Program-made: the position numbers and the translations under genes
Shown: piece after piece, positions 41,526 through 51,859 of the stretch
Layout: every line of letters begins with the position of its first letter
Position numbering within the stretch: position 1 is the stretch's first letter
The notes under the pieces: model-generated
What the model saw: the letters and a program-made list of their open reading frames with translations, nothing else
What the model was told of the DNA's origin: nothing
Database searches by the model: none
Assembly: GCF_015350975.1 (NCBI RefSeq)
Contig: NZ_JADKRX010000004.1
Coordinates: 186,001-250,000, forward strand
Source of the DNA: Curtobacterium sp. VKM Ac-1395
Lineage (GTDB): Bacteria > Actinomycetota > Actinomycetes > Actinomycetales > Microbacteriaceae
Direction of reading: 5' to 3'
Length of the DNA stretch: 64,000 nucleotides

Positions 41526-44500
41526 TCAGCTGCTGGCGGCGGACAGGGCCTTCGTGATCCGCTGCAGCGAGACCGTCTCGGCGGTGCCGAGCTCCTGCGC
41601 GAAGAGGCTCAGCCGGAACTCCTCGAGCATCCACCGGGCGTGGACGAGCTCCGGGTGTGCACCGGCGGCTGGCGGGAACGTGCCGCCCGCGTCCTCGTAC
41701 CGACCGGTGGCGACCGAGACCTCGCGCATCCAGGTGGCGTCACGCCCGGGGTTCTGCAGGAGCTTCGTGACCCGGGCCTCGACGCCCTGCAGGTACACGC
41801 GGATCCGACGGAGGCGGTCGAGGCCGGCCACCGCGACGAAGCCCGGGAACACCAGGCGCTCGAGCTGCTGCCGCATGTCGTTCAGCGCGGGGAGCAGCGC
41901 CATGGACGTCGCCTGCTTCATCGCGCGCTCGGCCTTCCGCTGGGCGGCGAGGACCGCGGCGACCTCCGACACCGCGGTGAACATCGTGTCGACGACCCCG
42001 GCGGACACAGAGTCGCGGACGGCCTCGAACGCGACGCGCGTGTAGAGCAGCCCGTCGGGGTGGGCGGCGCGGATGCCGGCATCGACCACCGCCGCGAGCA
42101 CGTCGTCGAACAGCGCGGCCGTCGACGGGTACGGGCTGGCTGCGAGCGCGAGCTTCTCCTGTGACGTCAGGTGCGACTGGATGTAGGACACCGGCGAGGG
42201 CACCGCGAGCATCACCAGACGACGGACACCGGCGGGCATCCGCACCGCCCGGTCGGCCGGGGTCGCCAGGAGCTGCACGCCGACCGTGGCCTTCGGGCCG
42301 GAGCCTTCCTCGACCAGGGCGGGGTAGGCGCGGATCACGCCGCCCGCCTGCCTGGTGTCGAGCACCTCGGGCAGGTCGGTGTCGGGCCAGGCCACGAGCC
42401 CGGAGCGCTCGAGACGACCGGCGGGAGCGGCATCCGCCACCCGTGCGGCCCCGGACCGCCGGCCACCCTGCTGCGTTGCCCGCGCGACGCTCTCCTGGGT
42501 GCGGTCCTTGAGCTTGGTCTGCAGGGCCGACAGGTCCTTGCCGGCCTCGACCCGACGACCGCGCTCGTCGACGACGGCGTAGGTCGGCAGCAGGTGAGCG
42601 GGGACCCGCGTCATGTCGAAGTCCTGCTCGGTGACCGGCACGTACGTCATGCGCTGGATGGTCTTGGCGAGGGTGGCCCGGAAGCTCTCGGTCGGCGTGG
42701 TCGGGGCGTCGTCCGGGAGCTCGTCGACGATCTTCTCCGCCCAGTCCGCCGCAGGGACGACGTTCTTGCGGATCTGCTTCGGCAGGGCCTTGATCAGTGC
42801 GGTGACGAGCTCCTTCCGGAGCCCACGGACCTGCCAGTCGAAGCCCTCCTCGCGCATCCGGGGGAGCAGCGCGAGCGGGACCTGCACGCTGACGCCGTCG
42901 TCCTCGGCGCCGGGCTCGAAGCGGTACCGGACCGCCAGTCGGTTGTCGCCGGACCGCCACTGCGTGGGGTACTCGGTGTCGTCCTCGGCCGCGGAGGCAG
43001 CGGACTCGTCGAGCAGGTCCTCGCGCCGCATCGTCAGGAGGTCGGGTTGTTCCCGGCGCGTCCGGCGCCACCAGCCCTCGAAGTCGCGGGTGGTCGCGAT
43101 CTCGGCCGGGATGCGGGCGTCGTAGTACTCGTAGACGGTCTCGTCGTCGAGCAGGATGTCGCGGCGACGCGTCCGTTCCTCGAGCTGTTCGAGTTCCTTG
43201 CGGAGCGTCCGGTTCGCGCGGTCGAAGGCCTGCTGCGAGTCCCACTCGCCCTCCACCAGGGCATGCCGGATGAAGAGCTCGCGGGAGTGCACGGGGTCGA
43301 TGCGGGCGTACTGCACCCGTCGTCGCTGCACGATGGGCACGCCGAACAGGGTCACCCGCTCGTACGCGACCGCTGCCCCCTGCTTCTTCTCCCAGTGCGG
43401 TTCGCCGTAGGTGCGCTTGAGCAGGTCACCGGCGAGCTGTTCGGTCCACAGCGGGTCGATGCGCGCCGCCGTCCGGGCGAACAGCCGACTGGTCTCCACG
43501 AGCTCGGCGGCCATGACGGCGTCGGGCTGCTTCTTGGCGAGCACGCTGCCGGGGAACAGCACGAAGCGGGTGTTGCGGGAGCCGAGGTAGTCGCGCTTCT
43601 CGCGGTCGCGCAGCCCGATCTGGCTGAGGAGTCCCGCCAGGAGCGAGCGGTGGACGGCGTCGGGGTCGTCCCTGCGGTCGTTGTCCACGTGGACGCCGAC
43701 CTGCTTGGCGGCGCGGGACAGCTGGCGGTACAGGTCCTGCCACTCGCGGATGCGGAGGTAGTTGAGGAACTCGGCCTTGCACAGCCGCCGGAAGGCGCTG
43801 GAGGACAGCTCGTCCTGCTTGTCCTGGATGTGGTTCCAGAGGCCGAGCAGGGTGAGGAAGTCGCTGGTCGGGTCGGCGAACCGCGCGTGCAGCTGGTCGG
43901 CGTGGGCGCGCTTCTCGAGCGGTCGTTCGCGCGGGTCCTGGATGCTCAGGGCCGAGACGATCGCGATGACTTCGCGTCCGACGCCCTGCTTGCCGGCTTC
44001 GAGCACCATCCGACCGAGGCGCGGGTCGATCGGCAGGCGGGTGAGCTGCCGTCCGGACTTCGTGATCGCGCCGCCGGCGTCCACCGCGCGGAGCTCGCGG
44101 AGCAGGTCGAGGCCGTCCTTGACGCCACGGGAGTCCGGCGGCTGCAGGAACGGGAAGGCCTCGATGTCGCCGAAGCCGAGGCTGATCATCTGCAGGATCA
44201 CGGCGGCCAGGTTCGTCCGCAGGATCTCGGGGTCGGTGAACTCCGAGCGGCGGTCGAAGTCATCCTCCGAGTAGAGCCGGATCGCGATGCCCGCGCTGGT
44301 GCGTCCGGCGCGACCGGACCGCTGGTTCGCACTGGCCTGCGAGATGGCCTCGATCGGCAGCCGCTGGACCTTGGCGCGGGGGGAGTACCGGGAGATGCGG
44401 GCGGTGCCGGTGTCGATGACGTACTTGATGCCGGGGACGGTCAGCGAGGTCTCGGCGACGTTCGTGGCGAGCACCACGCGGCGGCGAACACCCGGGGTCG

Positions 44501-45383
44501 CGCTGCGCTGGAACACGCGGTGCTGGTCGGCGGCGGACAACCGCCCGTAGAGCGGCAGGACCTCGGTGCCCGGGTAGTGCTTGCCCTCGATGGCGTCCTG
44601 GGCGTCGCGGATCTCGTTCTCGCCGGACAGGAACACGAGGACGTCGCCGGGGGCTTCGCGCGCGAGCTCGTCGAGCGCGTCCGTGATGCCGGTGAGCTGG
44701 TCGCGGTCGTCGGCGCTGCTGCCGGCGTCGGCCGTCCGCGAGTCGGTCTCGTCGTCGTCGTCGTGGGCGTCCGCGTCGGGCTGGTCGGCGACGAGCGGGC
44801 GGTACCGGATCTCCACCGGGTAGGTGCGCCCGGAGACCTCGATGATGGGGGCGTCGTCGAAGTGCGCTGAGAAGGACTGCGGGTCGATCGTGGCGCTCGT
44901 GATGATGAGCTTGAGGTCAGGGCGCCGGACGAGCAGCCGCTTCAGGTACCCGAGCAGGAAGTCGATCGTCAGCGAGCGCTCGTGGGCCTCGTCGATGATG
45001 ATCGTGTCGTAGCGCTTCAGGTCGCGGTCGAAGTGGATCTCGTTGAGCAGGATCCCGTCGGTCATGAGCTTGACCCGGGTGTTCGCGCTGACCTTGTCGG
45101 TGAAGCGGACCTGGTACCCGACCAGGTCGCCGAGCTCGCCGCCGAGCTCCTCGGACACGCGCTCCGCGATCGTGCGGGCGGCGATCCGGCGCGGCTGGGT
45201 GTGCCCGATGTGCTCGCGACCGAGTTCGAGGCAGATCTTGGGGAGCTGGGTCGTCTTGCCGGAACCCGTGGCGCCGGCGACGATCACGACCTGGTGGTCG
45301 CGGATGGCCGCGGCGATGTCGTCCCGCCGCTGCGAGACCGGCAGCTCGGGCGGGTAGGTGATGACGAGCGGCGTGGGAGACAT
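41526..45383 (-). CDS. hrpA: ATP-dependent RNA helicase HrpA
   Basis: 1285 residues from ATG 45383 (an ATG two codons upstream is an alternative; a TATCCT hexamer close by favours the later one). DEAH-box: AGATGSGKTTQLPK near 37, IIIDEAHERSL near 127, SATIDPQSFSAHF near 165, then QRSGRAGRT motif VI near 355, HA2/OB domains and the long HrpA-specific C-terminal region. HrpA unwinds RNA and rescues stalled ribosomes in known bacteria. Downstream neighbour is VOC; upstream the DUF255 gene lies 25 bp away on the same strand. Confidence 0.95.
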   Translation of the reverse strand: MSPTPLVITYPPELPVSQRRDDIAAAIRDHQVVIVAGATGSGKTTQLPKICLELGREHIGHTQPRRIAARTIAERVSEELGGELGDLVGYQVRFTDKVSANTRVKLMTDGILLNEIHFDRDLKRYDTIIIDEAHERSLTIDFLLGYLKRLLVRRPDLKLIITSATIDPQSFSAHFDDAPIIEVSGRTYPVEIRYRPLVADQPDADAHDDDDETDSRTADAGSSADDRDQLTGITDALDELAREAPGDVLVFLSGENEIRDAQDAIEGKHYPGTEVLPLYGRLSAADQHRVFQRSATPGVRRRVVLATNVAETSLTVPGIKYVIDTGTARISRYSPRAKVQRLPIEAISQASANQRSGRAGRTSAGIAIRLYSEDDFDRRSEFTDPEILRTNLAAVILQMISLGFGDIEAFPFLQPPDSRGVKDGLDLLRELRAVDAGGAITKSGRQLTRLPIDPRLGRMVLEAGKQGVGREVIAIVSALSIQDPRERPLEKRAHADQLHARFADPTSDFLTLLGLWNHIQDKQDELSSSAFRRLCKAEFLNYLRIREWQDLYRQLSRAAKQVGVHVDNDRRDDPDAVHRSLLAGLLSQIGLRDREKRDYLGSRNTRFVLFPGSVLAKKQPDAVMAAELVETSRLFARTAARIDPLWTEQLAGDLLKRTYGEPHWEKKQGAAVAYERVTLFGVPIVQRRRVQYARIDPVHSRELFIRHALVEGEWDSQQAFDRANRTLRKELEQLEERTRRRDILLDDETVYEYYDARIPAEIATTRDFEGWWRRTRREQPDLLTMRREDLLDESAASAAEDDTEYPTQWRSGDNRLAVRYRFEPGAEDDGVSVQVPLALLPRMREEGFDWQVRGLRKELVTALIKALPKQIRKNVVPAADWAEKIVDELPDDAPTTPTESFRATLAKTIQRMTYVPVTEQDFDMTRVPAHLLPTYAVVDERGRRVEAGKDLSALQTKLKDRTQESVARATQQGGRRSGAARVADAAPAGRLERSGLVAWPDTDLPEVLDTRQAGGVIRAYPALVEEGSGPKATVGVQLLATPADRAVRMPAGVRRLVMLAVPSPVSYIQSHLTSQEKLALAASPYPSTAALFDDVLAAVVDAGIRAAHPDGLLYTRVAFEAVRDSVSAGVVDTMFTAVSEVAAVLAAQRKAERAMKQATSMALLPALNDMRQQLERLVFPGFVAVAGLDRLRRIRVYLQGVEARVTKLLQNPGRDATWMREVSVATGRYEDAGGTFPPAAGAHPELVHARWMLEEFRLSLFAQELGTAETVSLQRITKALSAASS

Positions 45384-45408
45384 GAGCATTCCAGGATACC
45401 GCCCGCGG

Positions 45409-47250
45409 TCAGCTCGACGCGAGCTGCGCGGTCAGTCCCTCGGTCGAGCGCGCCGGCAGGGCACAGACGTGGTCATGGCAGACGTACGCCGCGGGGTCGA
45501 GCGCGTCGCGGCCGTCGAACAGGGAGAACCCGGCGTCCGACCAGGCCCGCGCCTGCTCCGGCGTGACGGACGCCACCACGGAACCAGGGCCGCGCGCGGT
45601 GGAGGCGAGCGCCCGGAAGCTCGCCAGCACCCGGGCGTCCGAAGCGACCACGACGATCTCCCGCGACGGCCGCTGCAGACTGAGCGCCACCCCGAGGGCG
45701 TCCGCGTGCCCCAGTGGTCGCGTCGTGCCGGTCCGTGCACGGTCGGCGACCAGACGAGCAGCAGCAGAGCGGTAGCGGTCGTCACCGGTGAGCGCACCGA
45801 GCAGCGCACTGGCGTTCGCGAGCGCGATGGTCCCCGACCGGAGAGCGGTCTGCGGCTGCTCCCCGGTCGCCGTGCCCGAGGCCGCGAGCACCGGGTCGAC
45901 GTCGAGCGTGCCTGCGAGGCCGTCGTCCACCAGGGACCGTGCGGCCGTCGCGTGGCGGAGCTCGCCCGTCACGAGCGCGAGTTCGAGGAGGCCCTCTGCG
46001 AGCAGCCCGACGTCCTCGATCGTCGGCAGTGCGCTCGAGACACCCCGGGGCGTGCTCGACCGGACCACCACGTGGCCGTCCTGCACGTGGGCGGCGAGCA
46101 CGGCGTCGGCAGCGGCGCGGGCGAGGCCGAGCATCTCGTCGTCCCCGTGCCGGGCGCCAGCGATCGCCAGGCCCCGGATCGCCAGGCCGTTCCACCCGGT
46201 CAGGACCTGGTCGTCGAGGGGCGGCGGGTCGAACCGCGCGCGCTCGCCGAGGGGCAGTCGGTACCACTCGCCCTCGACTCGGCGACCGTCGATGGTCGAC
46301 TCGCTGTCCTGCGCCGCGACGAAGGCGCCGTCCCCGCGCCGGAGGGTGTCACGCAGGAAGTCCGCGATGCCCCGCGCCTGGTCTCGTGGGGCGATCGCGA
46401 GGAGCCCCGCGTTGTCGTAGAGCATCCGCTCGTAGTGCGGCACGCTCCAGTCGCGCTTGGTCGCGTACCGGAAGACGCCGCCGTCGGCATCGGTGAGCTC
46501 CGACCGTGCGATCACCAGGAGCGACCGCTCGAGCAGTCCCGCCGCGACCTCGTCGCCGTCCGCGGCGACGTCGGCCAGGAACTCGAGCAACGGCGCGGAG
46601 GGGAACTTCGGCGCGCCGCCGAACCCACCGTGGACCGGGTCCTCACCCTGGGCAAGAGCGTCCACCACGCCCCGGATCGCGTCGACGGACGGGAGGCTCG
46701 GCTCGTCTCCGCCCCGATCGTCACCAGCGTCGTCGGTCGCCTCCGACGTCCCCTGCCGGATCGCAGTGGCGATGGCCGCCGCGTTCGCGTGCACTTCGGT
46801 TCGACGATCCCGCCAGGCGTCGAGCACCGCACCGAGGACCTGGCGGAACGCAGGATGCGCGCCCACGGGGGTCGGCGGGTAGTAGGTCCCCGCGAAGAAC
46901 ACGTGTGCGTCGGGCGTCATGAACGCGGTCAGCGGCCACCCGAGCTGGTCGGTGAAGGCCGCCGCCGCCGCCATCGTGCTGGCGTCGACGTCGGGCCGTT
47001 CTTCACGGTCGACCTTGACCGCGACGAAGTCCTGCCGGAGCAGCTCGGCGATCTCGGGGTCGGCGAAGCTCTCCCGCGCCATCACGTGGCACCAGTGGCA
47101 CGTCGCGTACCCGATGGACACCAGGACCGGTACGTCGCGGGCGCGTGCCTCGGCGAAGGCGTCAGGTCCCCATTCACGCCAGTCCACCGGGTTGTCGGCG
47201 TGCAGGCGGAGGTAGGGGCTGACGGCGGAGCCGAGCCGGTTGTCGTTCAT
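45409..47250 (-). CDS. DUF255/thioredoxin-fold protein (YyaL-like)
   Basis: 613 residues. N-terminal thioredoxin-like domain with the CHWC motif (Cys51/Cys54 in [13 protein letters not shown]), [16 protein letters not shown] near 115, then an alpha/alpha-barrel with [17 protein letters not shown] near 355, as in glycan-epimerase-like barrels. The family (YyaL/SPATA20) has no settled function. Starts with ATG 47250 and lies 25 bp before hrpA on the same strand. GGGAGGCTCGGCTCGTC inside it resembles a family C arm by chance. Confidence 0.9.
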   Translation of the reverse strand: MNDNRLGSAVSPYLRLHADNPVDWREWGPDAFAEARARDVPVLVSIGYATCHWCHVMARESFADPEIAELLRQDFVAVKVDREERPDVDASTMAAAAAFTDQLGWPLTAFMTPDAHVFFAGTYYPPTPVGAHPAFRQVLGAVLDAWRDRRTEVHANAAAIATAIRQGTSEATDDAGDDRGGDEPSLPSVDAIRGVVDALAQGEDPVHGGFGGAPKFPSAPLLEFLADVAADGDEVAAGLLERSLLVIARSELTDADGGVFRYATKRDWSVPHYERMLYDNAGLLAIAPRDQARGIADFLRDTLRRGDGAFVAAQDSESTIDGRRVEGEWYRLPLGERARFDPPPLDDQVLTGWNGLAIRGLAIAGARHGDDEMLGLARAAADAVLAAHVQDGHVVVRSSTPRGVSSALPTIEDVGLLAEGLLELALVTGELRHATAARSLVDDGLAGTLDVDPVLAASGTATGEQPQTALRSGTIALANASALLGALTGDDRYRSAAARLVADRARTGTTRPLGHADALGVALSLQRPSREIVVVASDARVLASFRALASTARGPGSVVASVTPEQARAWSDAGFSLFDGRDALDPAAYVCHDHVCALPARSTEGLTAQLASS

Positions 47251-47328
47251 GCACCCAGCGTGCCCGCTCCCCGCTGGACGGCTGGCCGAGGTGGCGATGT
47301 GGGGAGAGGACGTCGTCGTCCACAGGGC

Positions 47329-47859
47329 TCAGGCGGGGAGCCACCCCGTCAGGGACGCGAGCCGACGTGCGACGTCGGCGGGGGCCATGGAGTCCGTGTC
47401 GATCCGGGTGACGCGGTCCGGGGAAGCCGTGTCGAGCCTCCCGGCTGTCCTGGTGCTGTGCGCGAGCTGGTCCTCCGGGAGCCGACCGCCGGCCCGGTGC
47501 CGCAGGCGGGACGCCGTCGTGTCGTCACCGGCACGGAGGAGCACGGCGACCACGTGCGGGTCGTCGCCCATCGCGGCGGCGAGCCGGTCTGCCTCGAGCA
47601 CCGACACGGTGTTCGTGTAGACGAGCCGGTGGTGCCCGAGCTCCCGGTAGTTCGCCCAGATCGCGGCGAGGTTCCGTTCGGCGAGCCGCGCCTCGGGGTG
47701 CTCGACGTGGGGAGCGGGGTGTGCCAGGTCGAGGACGTCGCCCTCGATGACCGCGTGCCGGACGTCCGCGGCGCGCAGGAGGTCGTGGAGCGCCTCGGCG
47801 GCGGTCGACTTGCCGACGCCGGAGCGTCCGCCGACGAACAGGACCTCGGTGCGTGGCAC
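47329..47859 (-). CDS. P-loop kinase-like protein
   Basis: 176 residues. FVGGRSGVGKSTAAEALHDLL at the N-terminus is a Walker A motif, followed by VIEGDVLDLAHPAPH, LIYTNTVSVL-like LVYTNTVSVLEADRL near 75 and VLLRAGDDTTASRLRHR near 103, similar to small shikimate/gluconate-kinase-like proteins and AAA_33 ATPases. Substrate unknown. Start GTG 47859 lies 5 bp after the epimerase stop on the same strand, so it is probably co-transcribed with it. Confidence 0.72.
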   Translation of the reverse strand: MPRTEVLFVGGRSGVGKSTAAEALHDLLRAADVRHAVIEGDVLDLAHPAPHVEHPEARLAERNLAAIWANYRELGHHRLVYTNTVSVLEADRLAAAMGDDPHVVAVLLRAGDDTTASRLRHRAGGRLPEDQLAHSTRTAGRLDTASPDRVTRIDTDSMAPADVARRLASLTGWLPA

Positions 47860-47864
47860 GCGGG

Positions 47865-48932
47865 TCAGTCCGTGCCCATCGAGAGCAGGACGAGGGCGGC
47901 GTCCTCGGGGCCGTAGTCGAACATCCGGTCCCAGAACGGGTCGGACGCCCATGGCACGTCACCGTCGACGGGGGTGCGGTGTGCGGTCTCGACGAGCCAG
48001 TCGAGCTCGGGTCCGACGGCCTGCTCGAACCGTGGGGGCTGCCAGCCGAGCGACCGGGCCGCCGACGTGTCGAGGACGAACGGTGACGACGACGACCACG
48101 GGGTGACACCGACGAAGGCCGGGGCGTCGGCGTCGAGCAGCACCTCGTCGAAGCGGTGGTCGAGGTGCGCGGCGACCGTCCGGACGATCTCCAGTGCGCT
48201 CGGAGCCGTCTCGTCCGCGACGTTGAGGATGCGTCGGTCCGGGGCGTCCGCGACCAGGCGCACGAGCGACGCGATGCCGCTCGCGGCCGTGGTGTGGTCG
48301 ACGCCACGGCCGTGATCGGCGAGGAGGACGCGTTCGCGGCCGTCCAGCACCCGTCGGACGACGAACCACTCGCGCGGCCGGCCGATGCCGGGGCCGTACA
48401 CCTTCGACGGGCGGAGCACGGTGACGGGGGAGCCGTGGTCGAGCAGCAGCTGTTCGGCGGCGACCTTCGAGGCGCCGTAGCCCTCACGGCTGGTGGGGTC
48501 GGCGTCCGCGGCGGCCACCGTCGGCTGGATCTCGGTCACGGCTCCACCGAACACCGGCCGCTCGGGCGAGTTCGCGTGGCGGCCCTGCTCGTCGACGTAG
48601 ACGGCCTTCGACGACACGAACACCGTCGAGCCGACGTCGGGCAGGTAGGGGAGGAGCTGGGCGGCATCGTCACGGGTGAGCCCGACGGTGTCGACGAGCA
48701 GGTCGGCGCCGGGGCGGAGGAGCTCGCGCAGCACGGACGTGTCACGGCGGTCTCCGGGGACGAACGTGGCGCCCGTGGCCGTCAGTGCGTCGGCTGCCGG
48801 CCCGCCGTGGCGCGCGACGACGTCGACCTGCCAGTCGTCGCCGCCCCGGCCGGAGCTGGCACGGAGCTCACGGACGACGGCGGAGCCGATGCCGCCCGTG
48901 CCGCCGAGGACCACTGCGCGTCTGGTGCTCAT
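47865..48932 (-). CDS. NAD-dependent epimerase/dehydratase (SDR)
   Basis: 355 residues. VVLGGTGGIGSAVVRELRA at the N-terminus (NAD site), VFVSSKAVYVDEQGRHANSPERP near 108 and EGYGASKVAAEQLLLDHG near 150 (YxxxK) give a functional extended SDR. Sugar-nucleotide-like substrate is usual. TAGGTT lies 7 bases before ATG 48932; a TTG three codons earlier is less likely. First gene of a pair with the kinase-like protein. Confidence 0.88.
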   Translation of the reverse strand: MSTRRAVVLGGTGGIGSAVVRELRASSGRGGDDWQVDVVARHGGPAADALTATGATFVPGDRRDTSVLRELLRPGADLLVDTVGLTRDDAAQLLPYLPDVGSTVFVSSKAVYVDEQGRHANSPERPVFGGAVTEIQPTVAAADADPTSREGYGASKVAAEQLLLDHGSPVTVLRPSKVYGPGIGRPREWFVVRRVLDGRERVLLADHGRGVDHTTAASGIASLVRLVADAPDRRILNVADETAPSALEIVRTVAAHLDHRFDEVLLDADAPAFVGVTPWSSSSPFVLDTSAARSLGWQPPRFEQAVGPELDWLVETAHRTPVDGDVPWASDPFWDRMFDYGPEDAALVLLSMGTD

Positions 48933-48995
48933 GCCGCCCAACCTAGTGGCGCGTGGGGTCCTGGTCGTGCCCGGACGGGCAACGGGGTGTGCCCG

Positions 48996-49853
48996 TCAGG
49001 AGGCGATGGGCTCCGGCTCGCGCCGCCACCAGTCCGCCAGCGACCCGTCGTACACCTGCACGTGGTCGTGCCCGAGGACCGTCAGCGCCAGGGCGTCCAC
49101 GCACGCGGCACTGCCGACGCCGCAGTAGGTGACGATCTCGTCGGCGGCGAGCACCGGAGCGAAGACGTCCGCGAGTGCCGCGCGGCGTCGGAGCGCGTTG
49201 GAGTCCTGGTCGATGACGTGCCGGAGCGTGATCGGGGTCGTCCCCGGGACCAGCGCCGGGTGGTCGGTCCCGAGGACGGTCTCGTCGGCCGCCAGCACCA
49301 GGGCTGCGGGCTGCGAGCCGTCCACCGCGCGCTCGACCCGGCTGCGGTCGGCCCAGAGCGGCCGTTCCTCTCCTGCGAAGAAGGCGTCGGCGGCGTCGAC
49401 CGGGCGGTTCTTGAGGCTGCCGATCCGCACCGGGCGGCCTTCGTCCCGCCACTTCACGAAGCCGCCGTCGAGCACGGCGACGTCGTCGAAGCCGAACGAC
49501 CGGAAGATCCACCAGAGCCGTGCCGACCACTCGCCCACGCTGTCGTCGTAGACCACGACCGTGGAGGTGTTCGTGATGCCGAGGGCCCGGGCCGCGCGTT
49601 CGAAGTGCTCCGCTGACGGCCGCGTGAAGGGCAGGTCGGCGTCGGGCGTGGAGAAGTCCGTGACGAGGTCGGCGTACCGGGCGCCGGGGACGTGCCCGTG
49701 CTGCTCGTAGGAGTCCTGCGCGGTGCTCCACGTCATGGTGTGCCCGACCCCCGCGGTGTGCACGGAGGCATCGAGCACGACGAGCTCGTCCGCCCCGAGG
49801 TGGTCGGCGAGCCACTGCGTCGACACGAGCGGGGAGGTCAGGACGGAGGGCAT
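48996..49853 (-). CDS. Thiosulfate/3-mercaptopyruvate sulfurtransferase
   Basis: 285 residues with two rhodanese domains. Active-site loop TYCGVGSAACVDALAL puts the catalytic cysteine at residue 244; GHVPGARYADL near 49 and LDGGFVKWRDEGRP near 125 are domain markers. It transfers sulfane sulfur to cyanide, thiols or proteins. The loop CGVGSA is a variant of the CGSGVTA loop of mercaptopyruvate enzymes. TATCGT 7 bases before ATG 49853. Confidence 0.9.
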   Translation of the reverse strand: MPSVLTSPLVSTQWLADHLGADELVVLDASVHTAGVGHTMTWSTAQDSYEQHGHVPGARYADLVTDFSTPDADLPFTRPSAEHFERAARALGITNTSTVVVYDDSVGEWSARLWWIFRSFGFDDVAVLDGGFVKWRDEGRPVRIGSLKNRPVDAADAFFAGEERPLWADRSRVERAVDGSQPAALVLAADETVLGTDHPALVPGTTPITLRHVIDQDSNALRRRAALADVFAPVLAADEIVTYCGVGSAACVDALALTVLGHDHVQVYDGSLADWWRREPEPIAS

Positions 49854-49972
49854 GGGTCCGACGATAATGCGGACCCCTGACGCGATCCCGTGGATCAGCA
49901 ACAATGCGCAATGCACGGGCTGTGCGGCGCCTGTGGGGGAGTGAGCGCGGCGGGGTTCGCGCCACCGCTCCT

Positions 49973-50026
49973 GACTCGGAACGGCAAGGTCGACGTCGCA
50001 CGACAGCGATGTTGTCGTTCCGAGTC
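49973..50026. repeat. Repeat family A, copy 3
   Basis: GACTCGGAACGGCAA (49973-49987) and TTGTCGTTCCGAGTC (50012-50026) pair at 14 of 15 positions around a core containing ACGACAGCGAT, the core of copies 1 and 2. It sits in the 298-bp space between the sulfurtransferase start and the MFS exporter end. Confidence 0.85.
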
Positions 50027-50096
50027 GGCGACGGCTGACGGGGACGGGCGACGGGCGGTGGGCGGCGGCGGGCAGACGGCGGCCCCACAGACACGG

Positions 50097-50128
50097 ACAG
50101 CCCGCCCGACCGGAGTCGAGCGGGCTGT
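50097..50128 (-). terminator. Terminator hairpin after the MFS exporter
   Basis: ACAGCCCGC (50097-50105) and GCGGGCTGT (50120-50128) pair perfectly with a further CGAC/GTCG inside. 24 bp after the exporter stop, minus strand. No T-run. Confidence 0.7.
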
Positions 50129-50151
50129 TCGCCGTACGGGTGGTGCGACCG

Positions 50152-51693
50152 CTAGTGCGCCGCGACCGGGACGCTGCCCGTGGCGTTCGCGGCGAGGTGC
50201 GCGAGCTTCTCGAGGCGGACGCTCTGGCGGTTGATGAGCAGTCCGCTGGCGATCGCGACGAGCACGAGCACGCCGGCCGAGATGCCGAACGCCGCGTGGT
50301 AGCCGTCGAGCGTGGCCTGGGCCTGCTGCAGCTTGGTCGGAGCGGCGGACAGTCCGGACAGGCTGTCCTTCACGACGTCGGCGAAGATCGTCGACAGCAG
50401 CGCGGTGCCGATCGAGCCACCGATCTGCTGCATCGTGTTCACCGTCGCCGAGGCCACGCCGGCGTCGGCGCGGGCCACACCGGTGGTCGCGGTGTTCATC
50501 GCGGACGAGAAGATCGTGCCCATGCCGAGTCCGATGACGATCAGCGCCGGCAGGACGGTGCCCGCGTAGGAGCTGTCCAGGTCGGTGCGGAGCAGCAGCA
50601 GGAGCCCGGTCGCGGCGACGAGGCCACCGGCGAAGATCAGGACCTTCGGGCCGACGCGGGGCAGCAGGCGGCCGCCGATCTGCGTGGCGGAGATCATGAT
50701 CGACAGGGGCATCGGCAGGAACGCCAGGCCGGTCTGCAGCGCCGAGAAGCCGAGGGTCTGCTCGAGGTAGTACGTCAGGAACAGGAAGATCCCGAACATG
50801 CCGATCGCCACCAGGCCGATGGCGACGAACGAGCCGCCGCGGTCACGGTCGAGCACGACGCGCAGGGGCAGCAGCGGGTGCGCGACACGGGTCTCGATGA
50901 AGACGAAGGCCGCGATCAGCACGACACCGACGGCGAGCATCGCGATCGTGACGGGGTCGTCCCAGCCGTTGGTCTCGGCGTTGGAGAAGCCGTAGACGAC
51001 GCCGACCAGCCCGAGGGTGATCGTGACGACGCCGAGGACGTCGATGCGCGGACGGTCGGCCTTGGGGGGCTTCACCATGAAGACCAGCGCGCCGATGACA
51101 CCGAGGACGGCGAAGACGACGTTGACGTAGAGGCACCAGCGCCACGAGGTGTACTCGGTCAGGACGCCGCCGAGCAGCAGGCCGATGGCCGCACCGGAGC
51201 CGGCGATCGAGCCGAAGATGCCGAACGCGCGACCGCGTTCCTTCGGGTCACGGAACGTCGTGGTCAGCATGCCGAGCGCGGACGGGGCCAGCAGCGCACC
51301 GAAGGCACCCTGCAGGGCGCGGGCGGCGACGAGCAGCCCGAACGAGTCGGCGAGTCCGCCGAGCACCGAGGCGACGGCGAAGCCGACGAGCCCGATGATG
51401 AAGGTGTTCTTGCGGCCGAAGAGGTCACCGAGGCGACCACCGAGCAGCAGCAGGGAGCCGAACGCCAGCGAGTACGCCGTGACGACCCACTGTCGCTGGT
51501 CCGTGCCGAAGCCGAGGTCCTGCTGTGCCGAGGGGAGCGCGATGTTCACGATGGTGGCGTCGAGCACGACCATGAGCTGCGCGAGGGCGATGACCGCCAG
51601 GGTGATCCAGCGGTGGTCCTTGCGGGGCGTGGTGGCCCCGGACGTCGTGGGCGCCGAACCGGTGGGTGCGGGCGCTGTCTGTTCTGCCGTCAC
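50152..51693 (-). CDS. MFS drug exporter, DHA2 (14-helix) type
   Basis: 513 residues, fourteen membrane helices. LDATIVNIALPSAQQDLGF near 44 and GGRLGDLFGRKNTFIIGLVGF near 86 are motif D1 and A of the EmrB/QacA group, and ALMVA-type LAPSALGMLTTTF follows. Drug:proton antiport is expected. AAGGAGG precedes the start. Divergent from a TetR gene with a 27-bp palindrome between them. Confidence 0.94.
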   Translation of the reverse strand: MTAEQTAPAPTGSAPTTSGATTPRKDHRWITLAVIALAQLMVVLDATIVNIALPSAQQDLGFGTDQRQWVVTAYSLAFGSLLLLGGRLGDLFGRKNTFIIGLVGFAVASVLGGLADSFGLLVAARALQGAFGALLAPSALGMLTTTFRDPKERGRAFGIFGSIAGSGAAIGLLLGGVLTEYTSWRWCLYVNVVFAVLGVIGALVFMVKPPKADRPRIDVLGVVTITLGLVGVVYGFSNAETNGWDDPVTIAMLAVGVVLIAAFVFIETRVAHPLLPLRVVLDRDRGGSFVAIGLVAIGMFGIFLFLTYYLEQTLGFSALQTGLAFLPMPLSIMISATQIGGRLLPRVGPKVLIFAGGLVAATGLLLLLRTDLDSSYAGTVLPALIVIGLGMGTIFSSAMNTATTGVARADAGVASATVNTMQQIGGSIGTALLSTIFADVVKDSLSGLSAAPTKLQQAQATLDGYHAAFGISAGVLVLVAIASGLLINRQSVRLEKLAHLAANATGSVPVAAH

Positions 51694-51763
51694 GGCAGGC
51701 CTCCTTCGAGAAGGGGTGGAGGGTGTTCGCAGCGCGCGCCGTCGGGCGCTGTAGTGAGGTGGT

Positions 51764-51790
51764 GGAACCGGATGCCAGGCATCCGGTTCC
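51764..51790. promoter_or_regulatory. Perfect 27-bp TetR-type operator
   Basis: GGAACCGGATGCC-A-GGCATCCGGTTCC: 13-base arms around one A, 71 bp from the exporter start. A half-site GCATCCG recurs about 30 bp nearer to the TetR gene (in GTGCATCCGCTTG). Very likely the site of the TetR protein encoded at 51860. Confidence 0.85.
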
Positions 51791-51859
51791 GCCTACTGTA
51801 GACCAAAACGGACGGAGTGCATCCGCTTGTTCCCAGAGAGTTCAACTACGGTCGTCACC

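Noticed and set aside
46682..46705. Family C-like arm inside the DUF255 gene
   Set aside because: Only one arm matches, it lies in a coding region with normal codon use, and no second arm is at the right distance; chance similarity.
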